A program made the translations under genes and the position numbers. The notes beneath the pieces are model-generated. The model was not told the origin of the DNA and searched no databases. It saw nothing but the letters and a program-made list of their open reading frames with translations. A stretch of 64,000 nucleotides of DNA from Mesorhabditis belari (lineage: Eukaryota > Nematoda > Chromadorea > Rhabditida > Rhabditidae), in NCBI GenBank assembly GCA_958450365.1, contig CAUEEP010000753.1, positions 275,913-339,912 on the forward strand, read 5' to 3'. Shown piece by piece: positions 21,612-32,646 of the stretch (positions within the stretch are counted from its first letter, which is position 1; the number at the start of each line of letters is the position of its first letter).

Positions 21612-22326
21612 GTAGGCTAATTTGTAGAGAAAAGGAACCAAATCTGTAGATTTCGGCAATTTTTTTGCGCAACAGGGTCATTCGCGCAACTCGCCATAAC
21701 TTTCTTCTAAGTGGACCAATCTTTAAGATTTTGGTTTCATTTTGTAGATCTCAATAAGTGCAACCAAAATCATAAAGATCGGTCCACTTAGAATATGGTT
21801 CGGATACGGATCCAATATGGTTCCAATATGGTTCTTTTCTGGATCCAATACGGTTCCAATACGGTTCCAGTACGGTTCTTTTCTGGATCCAATACGGTTC
21901 CAATACGGCTCCAATACGGCTCTTTTCTGGATCCAATACGGTTCCAATACGGTTCCAATACGGTTTGAATACGGTTCTTTTCTGGATCCAATACGGTTCC
22001 AAAACGGTTCGAATACGGTTCCAATACGGTTCGAATACGGTTCCAATATGGTTCCGAAACAGTTCCAATACGGTTCCAATATTGGAACCATAATATTGGA
22101 ACCGTATCCGAACCATATTGGAACCATATTGGAACCGTATCCGAACCATATTCTAGTTGCGCAAATGACCCTGTTGCGCTAATGACCCTGTTGCGCAAAT
22201 GACCCTGTTGGCGCAAATGACCCTGTTGCGCAAAAAAATTGCGGAAATCTACAGATTTGGTTCCTTTTCTCTACAAATTAGCCACAAAATAGCTACAGAA
22301 AAAATTGCGGAAATTAGCCTACCCCC
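21612..22326. mobile_element. Foldback element carrying the GGTTCCAATA minisatellite in its loop
   Basis: Ends GTAGGCTAATTTGTAGAGAA and the inverted copy at 22262-22325 flank inner inverted words (CAGGGTCATTCGCGCAAC; CTTAGAA/TTCTAAGTGGACC). The loop (21791-22152) is filled with units such as GGTTCCAATACGGTTCGAATACG. Between array and right arm a 17-bp unit (GCGCAAATGACCCTGTT) is repeated four times. The element at about 25660-26410 has the same termini. Confidence 0.75.
21791..22152. repeat. GGTTCCAATACGGTTC minisatellite
   Basis: Tandem 11-12-bp units (GGTTCCAATAC, GGTTCGAATAC, with interspersed CTTTTCTGGATCC). Same family as the arrays at 45336-45800, 56774-56970 and 59336-60640. All the overlapping open frames here are shadows of the repeat. 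Confidence 0.92.
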
Positions 22327-24690
22327 CGCATTGTTTGACTAAAATATAAAATGTAAAAGTTTAAAAAGTAAATAAATAAAGGTGGAAGAGTTTAAAAGTA
22401 AATAAATAAAAGTTAAAATTTTACAAAAGTGGAAAAATTTTGAAATGCGTTGTGCGTTTACGCGTGAGCACCAGGCTTGCAGGCGAAAAATTGAATATCT
22501 TTTAATTTTCAAAGAAAAAGTCAACACATGGAGAAGCTACGCACTGGGACGAAATAAAAAAAATTGCGGGAAAACGTTCGTAGCTGCTCCATTTGTTAGT
22601 TTTGCTTTGAAAACGAAAAAGATTCATTTCCGCTTTCCGTCGCAGTGCGTAGCTGCCCCATTTGTTCGGTTTTGCTTTGAAAATCAAAAGATATTCAATT
22701 TTCGCTTTTCCTTCGCAGTGCGTAGTTGCCCCATCGGCTGGAATTTGCTTTGAAAACGAAAAATATTCATTTCCGCTTTCCGTTGCATTGCGTAGCTGTC
22801 CCATTTGTTGGATTTTGCTTTGAAAAACAAAAGATATTCTATTTTCTGCTTTTTTTTCGCTTACAAGCCTGGTGAGCACAAAGTTAATACAAGAGGAATC
22901 TTGAAGAGGTCAGTACAAGTACGGAAATCGATCAGACTGCTAATCGACAGTTTTTGTACCCCCAAGAGTGTGCATTTGTGTAAAAGCAAAAAGCAACGTG
23001 TAAAATACTGGCAGGAAGTTAGCAAAGTTAAAAAATCGTTCAAGAAATCGGCTTTAATCGAAAATTAGTAATTAAGGGGGAAATGCTTTCTCGTTTTGTG
23101 TACAATCGATACTCAACCCAAAAGAGCAAAAAAAAAAGAGGAAAAAGCAGGGGTAAGCAAAAAAATTTTTGACAAACGGATAAACACAGATCAAAAGAAG
23201 GAGGGAAACGAGGGAAAAGAAAGAAAATGTAAAAGAGGCGATCTAACTTTTTGATTTAAATTTGGTTTTTGATTTGGCATGAAGATTTAAAGATAGCGTC
23301 GATTTTTAAGAAAAATCGACTCGAATCGAAAGAAATCGACTAGGAATAGAAAAAGATAGATACAATGTAAGAAAATGGAGTTGATAGGAGGACTTGATAG
23401 AGTTGATAGGACGATGGAGTGTTTAGATTACGGAAAAACGTAGTCTAGATTGAGATATGAGAAATAGATCAGAATCAGACTCAAAATTTGTGAGAAAGAA
23501 GCGTTTCCAGATATCGCAAAAACTTTTAGAGACTTTAGGCTTTATAGAGGATTAGATTTAAGTTAAACAAAGAGATTGATATAAAAGTTTAGCCACAAGA
23601 AAAGTATAGAGGCATAGAGATCACAGATTTTACATAGAGATCACAGATTTTACAATTAGCTACATGGGAAAATTCCAACGCGAACCTAATTCCACCTTCG
23701 TTTTCTCGGCTTTCTCGAACCGATTCGGCGTGGCCGAAAACCCTAGAAAAGGCACTTGGCAGAGGCATTTTTGAGGCCCCACCCATTGACCCCAACCCGA
23801 ATCCCAACCCCAACTCATTGCCCTAGAAACTGTTTGTTATTTGGTTGCTTGAGACATATTCAATTAGAAAATGAATTTCGATGAAAGACTTAGTACTTAG
23901 TGAACTTAGTATGGTGAAAGACTTAGTCAATCTAATATAGAAACCCTGTAGTACATAGTACATAGAACATAGAACATACATAGTACATAGAACAGTAGTA
24001 CATAGAAATTCAAGGCTTTAGCTCAAAGTTATACATAAAAGCTTAAGATCAAAAAGGATAAGTACGAGAAAACAGCTATAAGAAGATCAAGAAGAGATAC
24101 GAGAACACAGAACAGAGATATCTAGTGATTCAGCTTGATGAAAGATTTAGAGACATTGATTATAGGTTATAGACGAAAAATTGAACGAATAAAAGCAAGA
24201 AATAGAGTCAAAAATGAAGAAAGATGAAGATAAAGAAGATAGAAACGAAAAGAAAATAAGAAAAGAGACAAATGTTGAGGATCTCTTTGAAGATTTTTTG
24301 CACAACGACCCTAGGGGGATCGAGCCGAATGGCAGGCTCCCAATACACCCAACACTAGCAAAGAGGGAAAAGAGAAAAGGGGAAACAGTGAAATGCATGA
24401 CTGGAGAAATCGGGTGGAAAGGAGAAAGAGAATGCTTTTCCCCCAGTTTTTATTTTCTCTGGCCTCTCGGGATGGGGGTAGGGTGGGGGCGGACCCTCTC
24501 CCTCTTCTTCCCCTTTCACCCCGGTCACTCAGCCACTTTCAAGAGTTTATTACATGGTTTGTTGGCATTATGAGGAAATTGAGCTCGGATTTTATTTAGC
24601 TAATGCTAAATGCTTTTTGAGCAATATCGGTACAGTAACCCGGGCTACAATAAGCCTTCAGTATCCTACAGTACTCTTTGTAAATCTGTA
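22327..24690. other. Repeat-rich region without a supported gene
   Basis: At 22540-22850 a module of about 70 bp (GTAGCTGCCCCATTTGTT plus TTTGCTTTGAAAA) is repeated four times. The purine-rich frame at 24214-24573 and the minus-strand frame at 23589-23813 lack splice context and family resemblance, and I do not call them. Confidence 0.45.
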
Positions 24691-24744
24691 TGCTTACTGT
24701 GCCTGGGACTACTCTAGCTAAGGACGAATAAGTCCACAGTTCAA

Positions 24745-25150
24745 AATGGCCACCATTTGCATTAATACATTTTCTTAAGCGCTTTAGGAAATCATCAATG
24801 GCTTTTTCAATGGTTTTAATAGATTTCGTTCCATGCCTTGATTAAATCTCGTTTCAAGGAGTCAATTGATTTGTGGACTTTAGCACAAACCTTGCTTTCA
24901 AGAATCGTTCATATTGAGTAATCTAAGGGATTGAGATCGGGCGAGTTTGATGGCCATTCGCCTGGGTGTTGTTGACTAGTACCCACGGTGATGCAATCTG
25001 GGAAGTTGTAGGAGATGCAAGCTTGTGTATCAACAGCCTTGTGAGATGGAGCACCGTCTTGTTGAAAAACCCAAACTTTATTAACACCAAAGTGCGCGCT
25101 AGAGACCAAGGCAAACTGTACAATAAAATACACGTAAAATACCATAAAAA
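24745..25150 (-). pseudogene. Degenerate Tc1/mariner-type transposase, C-terminal part
   Basis: The minus strand encodes VWVFQQDGAPSHKA and, further on, WPSNSPDLNPLDYSI, the two DDD/DDE-signature blocks of Tc1/mariner transposases. Downstream the frame shifts, but KAIDDFLKRLRKCI and NANGGHFE still match the family's usual end. Only the C-terminal third is present and the frame is broken, so it is a relic. Host gene context: none; it lies between the SH3BGR-like gene and the small secreted-peptide gene. Confidence 0.85.
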
Positions 25151-25659
25151 CAAGTCAAATTAGCATAATTATGCGTAGTTCAAGGGTTTAAAATGTCCAA
25201 GGAATATTTCTAGACCAACTTACAGTAGAGATACCTATATTTGAACTACGTCAAATAGTAGTTTGATGCTAAGTTCGTTAATCAATGAGCCTTGTGGGGA
25301 TATAACCGAAAAGTACAAAAGCTTTAGTTTCTTGGGCATTATAAGGTAAATAGTAAATGAAAACTTGTTTATTTAATTAACGAATTGAAAAAATAAAACA
25401 ACGGGGGGCAATAGATGTGGGTGAGCTCCGAGGACACGTCGTTTAATAATTTCCTTCGTCGGAACTCCAGCAATTCGATCGTTTTTGGTGCCACAGTGTA
25501 TCTCACGTATCGAAAAATCCAAACTAGAAACAATAAGTGAAACAAAACAGTAAATACCTCTTGTGTTTCTTTCAATTTTTACCTGAAAAACACAATTAAA
25601 TACCAAGAACAGTAAAAACAAGAAAAAACGATAAAAAAAAATTATGCCGCATTGGGGGT
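25151..25659. other. Non-coding region
   Basis: No gene recognised; AT-rich sequence that leads into the nested foldback element beginning near 25660. Confidence 0.4.
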
Positions 25660-26412
25660 AGGCTAATTTCCGCAAATTTTTTTTGGGCAACTGGCCATAA
25701 CCTTCTTCTAGGTGGACCGATCTTTATGATTTTGGTTTCATTTTGTGTTGGGTTGTCCAGTTATGAATGCGCGTTTTTACTATTTTGTAAATTTCTCAAG
25801 ATATCGAACAGATGTATATGAGTGTTATATATCATTCGAAAGCTGAAGATCTCCTCTACATTTTGATATAAAAAGTTTTTGAATTCACTCAACTTTTTGG
25901 GAAATTGACTGCACAAAGGGAGACGTCGTTTTCGAAAAGCTCATTCCAGCTTAGCTATTCCTCAAGTTTTATGGTGTAAAATAACCGCCCAGAAAAGAAA
26001 AGTAAAGATGCTCTGAAATTGTTATATTTTTTTTAAAAGTTGTTTTGATATATCTATTGGCCAAACATCAAACGGTTAACTCAATTTGAGCGGAGCCAAA
26101 ACTTGATCCAAAGGTACCCTTCCATTTTTTTGGCCACCTCCTCTTCTGTGCAGTCAATTTGCCCAAAAGCTGAACAAATTCAAAGACTTTTATATCAAAA
26201 TGTAGAGGAGATCTTCAGCTTTCGAATAATGCTCATATATATATCTTTTTCTTGATTTCGGTATCTTGAGAAATTTACAAAATAGTAAAAAACGCGCATT
26301 CATAACTGGACAACCCAATAGATCTCAATAAGTGCAATCAAAATCATAAAGATTGGTCCACCTAGAAGAAGGTTATGGCGAGTTGCGCAAAAAAAAATAG
26401 AAATTACCTACC
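25660..26412. mobile_element. Foldback element interrupted by a mariner-like MITE
   Basis: The outer ends GGGGGTAGGCTAATTTCCGC and the inverted AATTACCTACCCCC share the family of the 21612-22326 element. The inner inverted words GGCCATAACCTTCTTCTAGG and CCTAGAAGAAGGTTATGGC flank the insertion described at 25748-26318. The uninterrupted version of the same junction is visible at 21730-21760 (TTCATTTTGTAGATCTCAAT). Confidence 0.75.
25748..26318. mobile_element. Non-autonomous mariner-like element (571 bp)
   Basis: Terminal inverted repeats begin TTGGGTTGTCCAGTTATGAA and end with the exact complement; the right flank is TA and the left flank TG, as expected for a TA target with one change. Internally inverted blocks (ATGTAGAGGAGATCTTCAGC and complement) extend the pairing. 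No transposase. Such GTTGTCC-type ends are common in Tc1/mariner MITEs. Confidence 0.8.
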
Positions 26413-26908
26413 CCCTGCATTGTTTGTCTAAAATATATATCGCTAGCCACGTCGAATCACTTGCAATGACCCTTCTATTCCTTTAGGCGACGTTCATTTA
26501 TCTGAAAAACCCAAAATTAAGTACCAAGAATAGTAAAAACAAGGAAAAAAAGATGAAAAACAAAATCTGCCGCATTGTTTAACTAAAATAGGCCATAAAA
26601 CATGATTCTGATGATGAAACAATCCGTCGGTTTGTTAAAACACGCGCTAAGGTGCTTAAAAATGTTTTCAAAATAACAAAAGTTACAAATTGTTATGAAA
26701 AGGATCAAAAACCTTGGGGTTGAAAAATCTAATCGTAACCTTTTTCAATTTGACGCTATTTTTTGTATGAGCACTGTTTTAAACGGCGCTATTTTGAATG
26801 ACGTTTTCAAACGGCGCTGTTTTGACGAGGTCCGGAAAATTTGCATTTACAAGTTGTGTATGAATTGCTCTCCCAAAATAGTTTTCTTCATTCATTCTCT
26901 CGGGCACA
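26413..26908. other. Upstream region of the secreted-peptide gene with a dispersed repeat
   Basis: The stretch 26622-26830 recurs inverted at 43862-44060 (shared words AATGTTTTCAAAATAACAAA, AGGTTACGATTAGATTTTTC complement, and GGCGCTGTTTTGAC). It would contain the promoter of the small gene that starts at 26909, but I see no defined element. Confidence 0.5.
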
Positions 26909-28906
26909 ATGCATTATTCGGCGATTCTTCTTGTGTTTTCTCTCGTTTTCCTCTCCGCACTTCCAACGAAAAGCCTCAAGTAAGGTTTTTGATTTATAAT
27001 AATTAAAATTTGAAGTATGCATAAGATTTGAAGAGAAACTGGTCGGTGAAGAGAAAACTTTGGTGGTTTGGAGGGGCGACTTTTGGCTTGTTTAGTCAAA
27101 TCTACTGTTTTAAGCGATTCGTGTCGATACTTTTCTTCTGTTCCGTGGTAATTATATATATGTTAAAGCGATTGGTGTTAATTTTAGAGTATTTCCAACA
27201 TGTTTCAAGTTAGTATTGCAGCTTTTCATCACCTTTGAGATAACGTTCGGTAATCACCTTTGAAAATAACGTTCGGTGGTTAAAGTACAACAGACTAGGA
27301 CCTTAGGACTAGGACCCTAGGACTAGGACCCTAGGATTAGGACAAGGACACAGGCTAGGGCAAAATGGTCGAATAGGATTATCGGCAAATGTCGAATAGG
27401 ATCAAAAAACGTTCTTAAATTAGCACCAATCGCTTTAGGATAGAAGAAAAAGTATCGATAGAGCCGCTTAAAACAGTAGATTCGACTAAGCAAACCAAAA
27501 GTGGCCCCTCCCAACCTCCAAAGTACCTTCAAAGTACCACCAAAGTTTCTTTTTAGAAAGGGTAGCTTTGAATTTTTGAAGTTGAAAATTTAAATTGAAA
27601 ATGAATAAAGCCGAATTTTTGTTTTAGACATCTTTATAGATGATTGAGCTTAATCTTAAAAAGATTTTGAAAGATGATTGAGCTTTTAATTAAGCTTTCA
27701 AATATTGCAAGCAACTCGTCATTGACCTTTTTAATCGATTTGCTAATTCTGTTAATGCTAATCGATGTTAATAACTTCAAAAATGAGTAAAACCGTTATA
27801 TTTGTCCTTCAAAAATGAGTGAAACCGTTAAAACTTTACTTAAAGTCTGTCTAATTGTTAAACATTGTTATGAATGTTGGTAATTGTTAATGGAAAATAT
27901 TCCTTCATTCCTTCTATTACGCATTCCTTCTATTACGTTTTTTTAGTGAAGATGACTCGATTTCTTCGAATCAACGTGCTTCCATTCGTCCACCGATCGT
28001 CATACAGCCCATCAATTGGCGTTTAAACGTGATTCAAGTAAGGTTTATGTTTATTTAGTCATTTCTCTTACGGTTAAGTTGCGTTGCGTTTGCGTTGATA
28101 ATCTAGAGCTCCGTATTTAGTTGATAAAGCTACTTACAACGTAAAATTCATCTCAATGAGTAAATGGTGGTGGCTGAAAAGTTCTAATACCTTATAAAAC
28201 AGTTCTTTTTGATGGGAAATATTGAGAAACTTTTTAAACTATGTTGATTTTCAGATTCTTCACATATTTTTACATTATAAACCAAATTTTTAGCTCACTA
28301 GATCTATTCGGAAAAGTTTTTACGCTAATTTCTTTCTGATGTGCGCCATAAAACATCTTTTTAATTGTTTTTGCTACTTAATTTCACTTATTGATGATAG
28401 TTTGATGATGATAAAATGATGATATTGATGATAAAAGCTTTTAGTAAGAAAAGAAGTACTTTAATGTAACGGAATGGCAAGCGACAAAATGGGTGACGTT
28501 CCTTTTCCCCTTGTTGTCTATGAGGGTACGATCAACGAGCATTAACGCAAATCAGAAAGAAATTAGCGTAAAAGCTAGTGAGCTAGTGATCGTTCCGAAT
28601 AGAGCTAGTGAGCTGAAAATTTGGTTTATAATGTAAAAATATGTAGAGAATCTGGAAATCAACATAGTTTAAAGAGTTTCTCAATATTTCCCATCAAAAA
28701 GAACTGTTTCATAAGGTATCAGAACTTTTTAGTCACCCTGGATGACTTTTCAGTCACCTATGAACAATTTTCCTCTTTTAGATGGCTCCTCGTGATCTAC
28801 CACCAGCCGTTGACGATCTTATGGCTTATCACCTCAAAAAGCGATGGGAAAGTAAGTACCAGGCTTAAAATAACTTAATTTTAACTTTTTTTTAGATAAT
28901 CCATGA
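26909..28906 (+). CDS. Small secreted peptide precursor (80 aa), neuropeptide-like
   Basis: Four exons, 26909-26979, 27947-28037, 28782-28851 and 28896-28906, join in frame to 80 residues. The N-terminus MHYSAILLVFSLVFLSALPT is a clear signal peptide. The mature part continues NEDDSISSNQRASIRPPIVI, then QPINWRLNVIQ, then MAPRDLPPAVDDLMAYHL, and ends with the basic site KKR followed by WENNP. Donors are GTAAGG, GTAAGG and GTAAGT, and acceptors are TTTTAG-type. I know no family with this sequence. The single dibasic site near the end and the short length suit a hormone or neuropeptide precursor, but a non-processed secreted protein is possible. Introns 1 and 2 hold large inverted repeats (27040-27560, 28170-28735). 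Confidence 0.65.
27040..27560. repeat. Foldback repeat in intron 1 of the secreted-peptide gene
   Basis: GAAAACTTTGGTGGTTTGGA and the following 100 bp reappear inverted near 27455-27560 (CCAACCTCCAAAGTACC, AAAGTATCGATAG). Between them is a (CCTAGGACTAGGA)n tract at about 27296-27345. Confidence 0.7.
28170..28735. repeat. Foldback repeat in intron 2 of the secreted-peptide gene
   Basis: TTTTTGATGGGAAATATTGAGAAAC on the left is mirrored by TTTCTCAATATTTCCCATCA on the right, and further pairs extend from GCTAATTTCTTTCTGAT to ATCAGAAAGAAATTAGC. Arms total about 170 bp. Confidence 0.75.
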
Positions 28907-28924
28907 TCTACTTCGATTTGAAGC

Positions 28925-28930
28925 AATAAA
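28925..28930 (+). promoter_or_regulatory. Poly(A) signal AATAAA
   Basis: AATAAA 19 bases after the stop codon of the secreted-peptide gene, on its strand, consistent with the very short 3' UTRs of nematodes. Confidence 0.6.
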
Positions 28931-29333
28931 GTTTGTACTTTTTTTGCTATCTTGATATGCTGCTTTTAGATTTGATCATCTCTTCCTTCATCCGCGTCGA
29001 TTGACCTTCTTAACTTCGATTTTTAACAAAGGCTTTGATAATAAACGATTAAAACTTTATTCAAAGCCTTTCAAATAAAAAAGCACTAGAAAAATAGTAT
29101 TCTCCCAGCTAAATCCTCGCCTTCTGACGAGTGAGCGCTTTCAGTGACCTCAAACTCCGCGTCTCGCAGAATCCATTCTTGTGCCGGGTGTCGAAAATGA
29201 ATCTGACCTAGGGTGAGTTTTGTAGAGTAGTCTAAAGGGTAAGGATTAACAAGAGGATTAACAAATAAAAATATGCTTTTACTAAAGAAAAATTCTTCCT
29301 ACATAAGTTTTTTTAGTTAGAAAACAGCTAAAA

Positions 29334-29417
29334 ATGGAAGCGTGCCGGAGACTGGTTGAATTGAGCTCATTTGAGGATCTAAAAAATGAGCTACAAAACT
29401 CCAATCAAAGGTCTTTT
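29334..29417 (+). repeat. Copy of an ORF-bearing repeat (MEACRRLVEL type)
   Basis: A segment starting AAAAATGGAAGCGTGCC encodes MEACRRLVELSSFEDLKNEL and is homologous to 56633-56735 and 57237-57340, where the frame runs to a stop (32 residues). Here it is split by the insertion at 29418-29981; the remainder continues at 29982. Confidence 0.6.
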
Positions 29418-29981
29418 GGGGTGCTAGCAAAAGCGCCGTGTTTTTTTGCGCCATGTTTCGTTTGCCCCAAAATCCTTTGTGCCAAATTTACGCTTATGAA
29501 AATCACTATAACAAATCACTTTTCCCCAACTTCTAACCAACTTTTTTCAGTTTTCTGCTTCACAATTTTAGTTCTCATTGTTTTCAATTAGAAAACACGT
29601 TTAAATACCTATATAGACCCCAAAAGCAGTGATTTTTGTGTCCCCGATTGGACGTTTTACTCTCTAGATCATCTTATGCCATTCTTAGATCCGGTAAAGG
29701 CGGCAAAATAGCGAGCATTATCGACGAGGAAAAACTGAAAAAAATATATAAATGGTCAATCAGAGTTGGTAGAAAAATGTGTTGGAAAGCGCAAATGTTA
29801 CGCTGCGCAAATAATACGCTGCGCAAATAATACGTTGCGCAAATAAAACGTGGCGCAAATGAAACGTGGCGCAAACGAAACGTGGCGCAAATGAAACGTT
29901 GCGCAAATGAAACGTGGCGCAAATGAAACGTTGCGCAAATGAAACGTGGCGCAAATAATTTGGCGCTTTTGCTAGCACCCC
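29418..29981. mobile_element. hAT-like MITE with internal array
   Basis: Termini GGGGTGCTAGCAAAAGCGCC and its exact complement. Flanking 8-mers GGTCTTTT and GATCTTTT look like an 8-bp target duplication, typical of the hAT superfamily. Uninterrupted homologues at 56710 and 57320 (AAAAATCTTTTGATAC) show the empty site. The right half is a tandem array of GCGCAAATGAAACGTG-type units (29795-29960). Confidence 0.8.
29795..29960. repeat. GCGCAAATGAAACGT(G/T)G minisatellite
   Basis: Roughly 11 units of about 15 bp alternating GCGCAAATAATACGCT, GCGCAAATGAAACGTG and GCGCAAATGAAACGTT. It lies inside the hAT-like MITE and seems built from the element's own GGCGCAAA-like terminal motif. Confidence 0.85.
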
Positions 29982-29989
29982 GATCTTTT

Positions 29990-30618
29990 GGTACAGAAAT
30001 ATGGGCAAAAATTTAGGCTTCAATTCTCTATATTCTCTAACACTTAGGGTTTTTGTCTTCAATTCTCTAACACTTAGGATTTTTAAATTGATTGCGGCGT
30101 TTGCAATCTGCTGAAAAGGTGTAGCCGTAATTCTGGCCCACTCTGTGGCCCTTTTTTATCGTTGTTTTCAACTCTGTAAGCTAGAAGTTTTGTACATGAA
30201 TTTTCTTTTCGCATCTCATAACAAATCTTCTTGTTTCGTACAGTTTAAAAGTAACATTGTCAAGCGAAATTTTAGTTTTCATATACATAGTTTTGCTAAG
30301 TGTTTCAAGTTTATTCAACGTTTTAAGCGTTTTCTTGAGAAATACATCGTTCCGTACGGCTAAAAGTGCTAAAAAAGCTTTCAAAAGTCTAAAAATGGTC
30401 GAAAATGGGCCTCGTCTCTTGTTTGTGCGTGTAGCAGCTCCATTCTTTTCCCCCTTTTCTCAGTAAACCCCGAAAAGTGTTCACTCGCGTAGGGAAAGTC
30501 CTTTTTATCGTTGTTTTAAACTTTGTAAGCTATGTTTATACCCTATGTTTATACCTGGATTTTCTTTTACTTTACTTTTTTCACATCTCATAACGAATCT
30601 TCTTGTTTCAGCCGCAAA
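29990..30618. other. Upstream region of nuo-6
   Basis: No coding evidence. Two related segments (CTTTTTATCGTTGTTTT plus CATCTCATAACRAATCTTCTTGTTTC) occur at 30152-30240 and 30500-30611; the second ends in the TTTCAG acceptor used by nuo-6. Confidence 0.5.
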
Positions 30619-32265
30619 ATGCGAGGCACAAGGCTCGTCTTGGGCGCCGCCAATCAAAATGTGACGTCGCCGAAATTGTGGCAAGATCCGGTGCTTGGAT
30701 ATTTTGAGGTAAAAAGTTTTTGATGTTTATGCACAAGTTACAAACATGAGCAAACTTGCTAGTGATCTTGAGACATCCATTTTCAAACTAACAATTCTTT
30801 TTTCATTAAAGAGGCAGAACACACAGTGAACCTAAGCTTTTTCGTCACTGTCATTAACTACTAAAGTTTAAATCTTAAGCCCAATTGCTTTGAGAATTTG
30901 ATCATAATTTTTGACATTTTTTCATTGGTGAATATCTAAAGTAGGTCCTAGATTATTTCAAGATTATTTTCAAGTTCAGAGATTAAACGATTAACGACAG
31001 ACTATATCATTTTCTTTTAGACTCACGGAAAGATGGAGTTCAAACCGAACGAAGAGTACAATCTCACCGTCGATGAAAAGAAAGCAGTACTTTGGAGGTA
31101 AAATTCATTGTGTTTAGGTGTTTTAGAAAAATTCTTGCGTTTGACTTTGGATTTGGACAAAATTGCATTGTTTCTTTACAGATATCGCGTGAAGGAAATC
31201 CTCAAGAAAGAATATCTCCGCCGAGAATATGATCCACACAATTTTAAATACAAGGTAATGATTTCCATGAAGAAATAAATAACAAGAACTGTTTTTAAAT
31301 AAATTGCTCTATTTTAAAAGCAGTACTTTGGGATAAACTTTAGAAAATTGCGATTTTAAATCAGTATGTTGTCAAGAGGATATTCTAAATTTTGCTATTT
31401 TAGCAAGGAGTCGTTATGGACCCAGCAATGTTCCGATGGTATTCAGCCGACATGACCCAGGCCGAATTCTTCCGAGCCACTCCTCGATCAATTTTTCTTT
31501 ACATGGGTGGTATCTTCCTTGCTTTCTATCTCTACTCTCGAATCCTCTACGTTCAAATTGTGGGTTTTAAGTTTTTTTATAGACTTAATACAATATTAGA
31601 ATAGGCACCTAATTAACTTGTGATAGACTTTTAAACAAATCACCAAATCGTTCAAAAAGCAATCAAGCTTTCTAAATTTATTTGGTTTATCGGTACTAAA
31701 CTTGGGGCCAATGGGGGGCCACTTTGATCCGACTTGGTCAGACCCTATTCTAGTCTTGTTTTGCATTTTCTGGGATAACCAAATACGCTTAATCGATTAA
31801 CGATATTTTTATAATATTTTGAATAGGTTAGCACTTTGTATTTTGCCCCTCTTCTCATTTTCAAGCTTAACAACACTGCGGAGGCAACATTCCGCTAGCT
31901 TATCAAAATATTAACAAAAATTCTTCAAAACTTTCTAAACATATTATCAATAGATTCATCATATTTGATTATCCCAGAAAAAGTAAAATAGCTTTGGTAA
32001 AATAGTCAAAAAATACAATCTGACCAAGTCAGGTCAAAGTGGCCGCCCCCAATCTTTATTAGTACCGGTTTATTAAACAACTAGCATAATATTGAAAATC
32101 TAAGCGTTGTTTTCATTTTGATTATAATTTTTTTACTCTTTTTAGGACAAAAGTGGCGAGTCTTGTTTGGATGGAGATATGTTGTGGTGGGATCGACAAC
32201 AGGGACGGCAACTGTTCGTGTCAGGAAGTGGACATTTCGCCCCGAACATTGGATTCGAAATGTAA
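30619..32265 (+). CDS. nuo-6: NADH:ubiquinone oxidoreductase subunit B4 (NDUFB4/B15)
   Basis: Five exons, 30619-30708, 31021-31097, 31182-31254, 31404-31559 and 32146-32265, give 171 residues. The NDUFB4 pattern is clear: EEYNLTVDEKKAVLWRYRVK, ILKKEYLRREYDPH (family R..L.REYL..YNDP), DPAMFRWYSADM, then one membrane span at residues about 109-127 (IFLYMGGIFLAFYLY). NDUFB4 is an accessory membrane-arm subunit of mitochondrial complex I; the C. elegans orthologue is nuo-6. The start was chosen because TTTCAG ends at 30611, just before the ATG, as in trans-spliced nematode messages. The C-terminal 39 residues (GHFAPNIGFEM end) are on a separate exon. Intron 4 carries a foldback repeat (31680-32085). 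SKI3 follows 381 bp downstream. Confidence 0.9.
31680..32085. repeat. Foldback repeat in nuo-6 intron 4
   Basis: Left words GGTTTATCGGTACTAA and GGCCACTTTGATCCGACTTGG are mirrored on the right by CAAGTCAGGTCAAAGTGGCC and TTAGTACCGGTTTATTAAAC; TTTTCTGGGATAACCAAATA also pairs with TTTGATTATCCCAGAAAA. Confidence 0.75.
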
Positions 32266-32351
32266 ATATTAATTTTGAGTGTAAATTAGTTGCTCATTTA
32301 TAGGGTTCTCTCGTTTAATTCTTTGTATTTTTTTTTGTAGATTCTATGCGG

Positions 32352-32357
32352 AATAAA
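32352..32357 (+). promoter_or_regulatory. Poly(A) signal AATAAA downstream of nuo-6
   Basis: AATAAA 87 bases after the nuo-6 stop codon. It marks a likely message end about 290 bp upstream of the SKI3 start. Confidence 0.5.
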
Positions 32358-32646
32358 TCGTTTGATTGGTTCGAGTTTTTAAAAGTGCCTAAATATACGT
32401 GGAAAAGCAAGGAGTCTTTGGAATTTTTAAAAAGGAGTACGCATTCAAAGAGTTTCGGAATGTTCATGATTTATGGGATTTAAAAATTTGTCCATAAAAG
32501 AGAATCCTAAGTAAAATCTGGATAAAATATGCTAAAGATTGGTGTAATAACAGTTTTTCACAAGCTTGTGCAGGAAATGCGCGCCATATTTATTTATTGT
32601 TTCTATCTGCCTTGGGTCTTGAGTATTACTTTGTTCTTTTCAGGTA

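Noticed and set aside
24214..24573. 119-residue plus-strand frame beginning in a Lys/Asp/Glu-rich stretch
   Set aside because: No acceptor/donor pair, composition changes abruptly along the frame, and no family is recognisable.
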